DNA of 35,868 nucleotides from Erythrobacter sp. Lineage in GTDB: Bacteria; Pseudomonadota; Alphaproteobacteria; Sphingomonadales; Sphingomonadaceae. The translations under genes were made by a program, and so were the position numbers. Positions 31,878 to 35,868 of the stretch are shown piece after piece. The notes under the pieces are model-generated. The model was not told the origin of the DNA. It did not search any database and saw only the letters and a list, made by a program, of their open reading frames with translations. The DNA lies in the NCBI GenBank assembly GCA_023653115.1, contig JAMNXO010000006.1, positions 1-35,868 of the forward strand, given 5' to 3'. Within the stretch, counting starts at the first letter, position 1; the number at the start of each line of letters is the position of its first letter.

Positions 31878-32390
31878 TCAGTAATCGCCTTTGGTCCCGG
31901 TCTCGCGCACCCGCGCCTCGACTTCCTCGCGCACCGGCGGGCTGACGAACCGGGCGATGTCGCCGCCGTAGATCGCGATTTCCTTGACCAGTTTGGATGC
32001 AATCGGCTGGAGCGAGACGTCGGCCATCAGGAACACGGTCTCGATATCATCGTCGAGCTGCTGGTTCATGCCGGCCATCTGATATTCGTATTCGAAGTCC
32101 GCCACCGCGCGCAGCCCGCGGATGATGACGCTCGCGCCCTGTTTCTGCGCGAATTTCACCAGCAGCGCGTTGAAGCCCACCACCTCGACATTGCCGAGGC
32201 CAAGATTGGCGACCTCGCGCTCGACCATGCGGAAGCGTTCCTCGGTCGAGAACATCGGGTTTTTGGAAGGGTTGGTGGTGACCCCGATGATCAGCCAGTC
32301 GACCAGCTTGGAACCGCGCCGGATAATATCGGCATGGCCCAGTGTGATGGGATCGAAAGTTCCGGGATATATCCCGACGCGGCGTGTCAT
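31878..32390 (-). CDS. coaD: Phosphopantetheine adenylyltransferase
   Basis: The product (170 aa) adenylates 4'-phosphopantetheine in the penultimate step of CoA synthesis. The nucleotidyltransferase motif YPGTFDPITLGHADII (8-23) holds the TxGH signature. RFRMVERE, GLRAVADFEYEYQMAGMN and KEIAIYGGDIARFV are family-specific. GAGGATAAAACC before ATG 32390 includes a usable ribosome site; upstream codons to 32420 lack homology. It lies 26 bp after ispA. Confidence 0.97.
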   Translation of the reverse strand: MTRRVGIYPGTFDPITLGHADIIRRGSKLVDWLIIGVTTNPSKNPMFSTEERFRMVEREVANLGLGNVEVVGFNALLVKFAQKQGASVIIRGLRAVADFEYEYQMAGMNQQLDDDIETVFLMADVSLQPIASKLVKEIAIYGGDIARFVSPPVREEVEARVRETGTKGDY

Positions 32391-32416
32391 GGTTTTATCC
32401 TCTCTCCGGCGAAGGA

Positions 32417-33328
32417 TCACCGATCCCGCTCGACGATGTAGCGGGCGAGCGCGCGCAGGATGTCGGCTTCGGGGCCATAGGAGGCGAGCCGCAGCACCGC
32501 CTGATCGACCAGCGCGCGCGCCTGCTCGCGGGCCTTTTCGGCGCCCATCAGGGTCACGAAGGTCTGCTTGCCCTGCTCGTTATCCTTGCGCAGCGCCTTG
32601 CCGGCCTTGTCGATATCGCCTTCGACATCGAGCAGATCGTCGGCGATCTGGAACGCAAGGCCAATATCGCGGGCATAGGCGCGCAGATGCATCCGGCCCT
32701 GCGGAGCGACCTTGCCGAGGATCGCGCCCATCTCGACGCTCGCGGCCAGCAACGCGCCGGTTTTGAGCTGTTGCAGGCGGGTGATGGTGTGCAGATCGTA
32801 GGTCACGCCTTCCTCATCCGCGACCATGTCCATCATCTGCCCGCCGGCCATGCCGTGCATCCCCGACGCCTTGCCCAGCGTCAGGATCAATTCGCTGCGG
32901 GTAAAGGGATCGGCGCTGGTTTCTTCTTCCGCGAGGATCTCGAAGGCCAGCGCGTGGAGCGCATCGCCCGCCAGCACGGCGGTGGCTTCATCATAGACCT
33001 TGTGCAGCGTCGGCTTGCCGTGGCGCAGATCGTCATTGTCCATGCAGGGAAGGTCATCGTGGATCAGCGAGTAGACATGGATCGCCTCGATCGCGGCCCC
33101 TGCCCTCAGCGCCGGTTCGCGCGCGACGCCGAACAGCGCGGCGGTGCTGCACACCAGCAGCGGGCGCACCCGCTTGCCGCCGCCAATCGCGGCATAGCGC
33201 ATCGCCTCGACCAGACGCGCGCTGGTGTCGTCGGGCACCGGCAGCAACGCGTCAAACACCGAATCAATATCAGCCTGAACCTGCGCGATGGCATCGCCCA
33301 GCACCGTGCTTCCTGCTTCTGCCAGCAT
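32417..33328 (-). CDS. ispA: Polyprenyl synthetase (farnesyl diphosphate synthase type)
   Basis: The product (303 aa) condenses isopentenyl diphosphate with allylic diphosphates, most likely making C15 farnesyl diphosphate. The first Asp-rich motif is IHDDLPCMDNDDLRHGKPT and the second is FQIADDLLDVEGD. GGGKRVRPLLV and LKTGALLAASVEMGAI are also family motifs. Starts 5 bp after the xseB stop in the classical xseB-ispA order. No dxs follows within the window. Confidence 0.95.
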   Translation of the reverse strand: MLAEAGSTVLGDAIAQVQADIDSVFDALLPVPDDTSARLVEAMRYAAIGGGKRVRPLLVCSTAALFGVAREPALRAGAAIEAIHVYSLIHDDLPCMDNDDLRHGKPTLHKVYDEATAVLAGDALHALAFEILAEEETSADPFTRSELILTLGKASGMHGMAGGQMMDMVADEEGVTYDLHTITRLQQLKTGALLAASVEMGAILGKVAPQGRMHLRAYARDIGLAFQIADDLLDVEGDIDKAGKALRKDNEQGKQTFVTLMGAEKAREQARALVDQAVLRLASYGPEADILRALARYIVERDR

Positions 33329-33333
33329 CGCTC

Positions 33334-33603
33334 TCAGCTCTCCGCGTCGAAGGCTTGGGTGCCGGCCGCGCGGCCATCGGCGCCGGTCACGATCCGCTCG
33401 ATCCGCGCCTGCGCCGCATCAAGCCGCTGCTGGCACGCTGCGCGCAGCGCTTCGCCGCGTTCGTAAAGACTGATCGACTGATCGAGCGGGACATCCCCGC
33501 GCTCGAGCGCCTGCACGATCTGTTCGAGCGCGGCCAGCGCCTGCTCGAAACTCATCTGCCCGATATCCTGCGCCGGCGGCGTCGCGGTGTTGCCCTCGTC
33601 CAT
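33334..33603 (-). CDS. xseB: Exodeoxyribonuclease VII small subunit
   Basis: An 89-aa helical protein that partners XseA in degrading single-stranded DNA. The motif FEQALAALEQIVQALERGDV followed by PLDQSISLYERGEALR is diagnostic. ATG 33603 is used; ATG 33615 is four codons upstream and neither has a clear ribosome site. It is the first gene of the long minus-strand train. TTGACC occurs about 40 nt upstream but with no good -10. Confidence 0.93.
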   Translation of the reverse strand: MDEGNTATPPAQDIGQMSFEQALAALEQIVQALERGDVPLDQSISLYERGEALRAACQQRLDAAQARIERIVTGADGRAAGTQAFDAES

Positions 33604-33688
33604 GCGCGCCAGCATTGACGCGGCAGCCGTGTCCGGTCAAGGCTGCGAGGCATCGGGGCGGGAATACCTAACAGGGAATGGCCAACAC

Positions 33689-34102
33689 ATGTTGAAATGG
33701 ATCATCGCCTACGTCGCGGCGGCTGTCGCCTTTGGCGTGCTGGATGCGATCTGGCTGCGCTGGGCTGCCGGAAACCTCTATCGCCCGGTGATCGGCGATA
33801 TCATGGCGAAGGATTTCAATGTCGCCGCAGCGGGCGTGTTCTACGTCGTCTATCTGGCCGGGATGACATGGTTTGCGATCAAGCCGGGGATCGAAGCGGG
33901 CGCGGTGCAGCCTGCGCTGCTCAACGGCATCCTGCTGGGCGCCTTGTGCTATGCCACCTTCGATCTCACCTCGCAGGCGGTGTTCAAGGTCTGGGCGACC
34001 CACATCAGCGTGCTCGACATCCTGTGGGGCGCCTTTGCCACCGGCGCTGCGAGCGCGGTTGCAACCTATGCGGCCTTGCGTTTCGCCCCCAGCGTAGGCT
34101 GA
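33689..34102 (+). CDS. DUF2177 family membrane protein
   Basis: A 137-aa protein with four hydrophobic segments. It starts with WIIAYVAAAVAFGVLDAIWL, has the family-typical short loop NLYRPVIGDIMA, then VFYVVYLAGMTWFAI, LLNGILLGALCYATFDLTSQ, and a last helix around ILWGAFATGAASAVATYA. Function unknown. AGGGA lies some 12 nt before the ATG, further than usual. Divergent from xseB. Confidence 0.85.
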   Translation: MLKWIIAYVAAAVAFGVLDAIWLRWAAGNLYRPVIGDIMAKDFNVAAAGVFYVVYLAGMTWFAIKPGIEAGAVQPALLNGILLGALCYATFDLTSQAVFKVWATHISVLDILWGAFATGAASAVATYAALRFAPSVG

Positions 34103-34111
34103 CGCGCACCT

Positions 34112-34786
34112 ATGTTCATCGGCCATTTCGCCCCTGCCTTCATCGCCGCTGCGGTCAGCCCGCGCAGCCCGCGACTGGGGACGCTGTTCGTGGCGGCACA
34201 GCTGGTGGACTGGGGCTTCTTCGCGCTGGCCACCATCGGGGTGGAGCGGATGCGGGTTGATCCGGCGGCGAGCGTGATGGTGCCGCTGGACCTCTACCAT
34301 ATGCCCTACACGCACAGCCTGATCGGGGCGGCGCTGTGGGCGTTTGCCTGTCTGGTGGTGGTGGGGATCGGCCAGCGCAGCCTGTTTGCCGGGCTGGTGG
34401 CCGGGCTGGTGGTGCTTTCGCACTGGCCGCTCGACTGGCTGGTGCACGTGCCGGATCTGACGCTCGACGGCGAGCCGCCGAAGCTCGGGCTCGGGCTGTG
34501 GAACTATCCGGCGGCGGCAATCCCGCTCGAGCTGGCGGTGACGGGCGGTGCCTTTGCTTTCTATGTCCGCAGCACGCGCGGTCCGATCGGCCCACCGGCG
34601 GTGCTGTTGGCGGTGATGCTGGCGCTGCAGGCGATCAACTGGTTCGGCCCGCATCCGGAAACCGCCGGGCTGTTCCTCTACACCCAAGCGCTGCTCGCCT
34701 TTGCCATCCTGACCGCGCTGGCGGTCTGGGTCGGGGAGAATCGCTGGTTCCAGATACGCGGCGGCTTGGCCTTCAGCGACCAGTGA
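34112..34786 (+). CDS. Multi-span membrane protein, YdjM/DUF457-like putative hydrolase
   Basis: A 224-aa protein with about six hydrophobic segments. Conserved His/Asp residues lie where a membrane metal hydrolase would have them: GHFAPAF at the start, MPYTHSLIGA, and SHWPLDWLVHVPD. This pattern recalls the YdjM/DUF457 family. Catalytic activity is unproven. Nine bp after the DUF2177 gene, so probably one transcript. A candidate purL promoter lies in its last codons. Confidence 0.7.
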   Translation: MFIGHFAPAFIAAAVSPRSPRLGTLFVAAQLVDWGFFALATIGVERMRVDPAASVMVPLDLYHMPYTHSLIGAALWAFACLVVVGIGQRSLFAGLVAGLVVLSHWPLDWLVHVPDLTLDGEPPKLGLGLWNYPAAAIPLELAVTGGAFAFYVRSTRGPIGPPAVLLAVMLALQAINWFGPHPETAGLFLYTQALLAFAILTALAVWVGENRWFQIRGGLAFSDQ

Positions 34787-34794
34787 TCTAGGGG
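34766..34794 (+). promoter_or_regulatory. Putative purL promoter
   Basis: TTGGCC (34766-34771), a 17-nt spacer and TAGGGG (34789-34794). The -35 lies inside the preceding gene. Transcription would start near 34801, just before the AAGGAG ribosome site at 34802-34807. Confidence 0.45.
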
Positions 34795-34815
34795 GCGCGG
34801 CAAGGAGTCCCGGAC

Positions 34816-35868
<1,053 letters not shown>

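Overview
The window is about 36 kb of GC-rich, densely packed bacterial chromosome with short intergenic gaps and many stop/start overlaps. No rRNA gene is present. Taxonomy rests on protein character and gene order: an alphaproteobacterial RpoD with long acidic inserts, DUF4170, a RibBX-type riboflavin protein, carA/carB/greA and glyA/nrdR clusters, and the xseB-ispA-coaD-PPIase-queA-tgt train. These suggest an alphaproteobacterium, most likely of the Sphingomonadales (Erythrobacteraceae-like). That placement is inference. No prophage, insertion sequence, integrase, CRISPR array or toxin-antitoxin pair was seen.

Layout: the 3' part of a tRNA-Lys(CUU) opens the window. Next come riboflavin genes ribB/ribBX and ribH (197-1873), a 57-codon TTG-start ORF, and a winged-helix protein (2049-2864). 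Enolase is on the minus strand (2874-4160). Divergent from it is a four-gene set of small alanine-rich membrane proteins resembling YqjD/YqjE (4323-6346), then DUF4170 and a YafP-like GNAT. A minus-strand block carries carA, a secreted-protein gene, carB and greA (7146-12868). It is followed on the plus strand by yqeY, dnaG, rpoD and a membrane protein (13009-17958). A fatty acid hydroxylase-type gene (minus) is followed by rpiB-glyA-small membrane protein-nrdR-trmJ-secreted protein-rpsD (plus, 19228-23744), closed by a strong terminator. A long minus-strand train then runs from xseB down to chorismate mutase (33603-23832). Two small membrane-protein genes and the 5' part of purL (plus) close the window.

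How it works together: the content is mostly core metabolism and information processing. It covers riboflavin, glycolysis, carbamoyl phosphate, one-carbon and purine metabolism, CoA, isoprenoids, queuosine, priming, sigma-70, GreA, S4, NrdR and tRNA methylation. Accessory-looking parts are the YqjD/E-like cluster, the secreted ORF wedged between carA and carB, and an outer-membrane barrel plus ABC-2 exporter lying between queA and tgt.

The most interesting signal is at the left end. The RibBX protein carries an extra N-terminal helix-turn-helix. Its promoter has a perfect 8-bp inverted repeat filling the spacer between the -35 and -10 boxes, and the ATG falls where transcription should start, which suggests a leaderless message. 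A second theme is a set of candidate promoters (eno, carA, tgt, chorismate mutase, S9 peptidase, purL) sharing a TTGAC-like -35 and an unusual TAG(G/C)-type -10, several very close to the start codon. All promoter and operator calls were made by eye and are inference.
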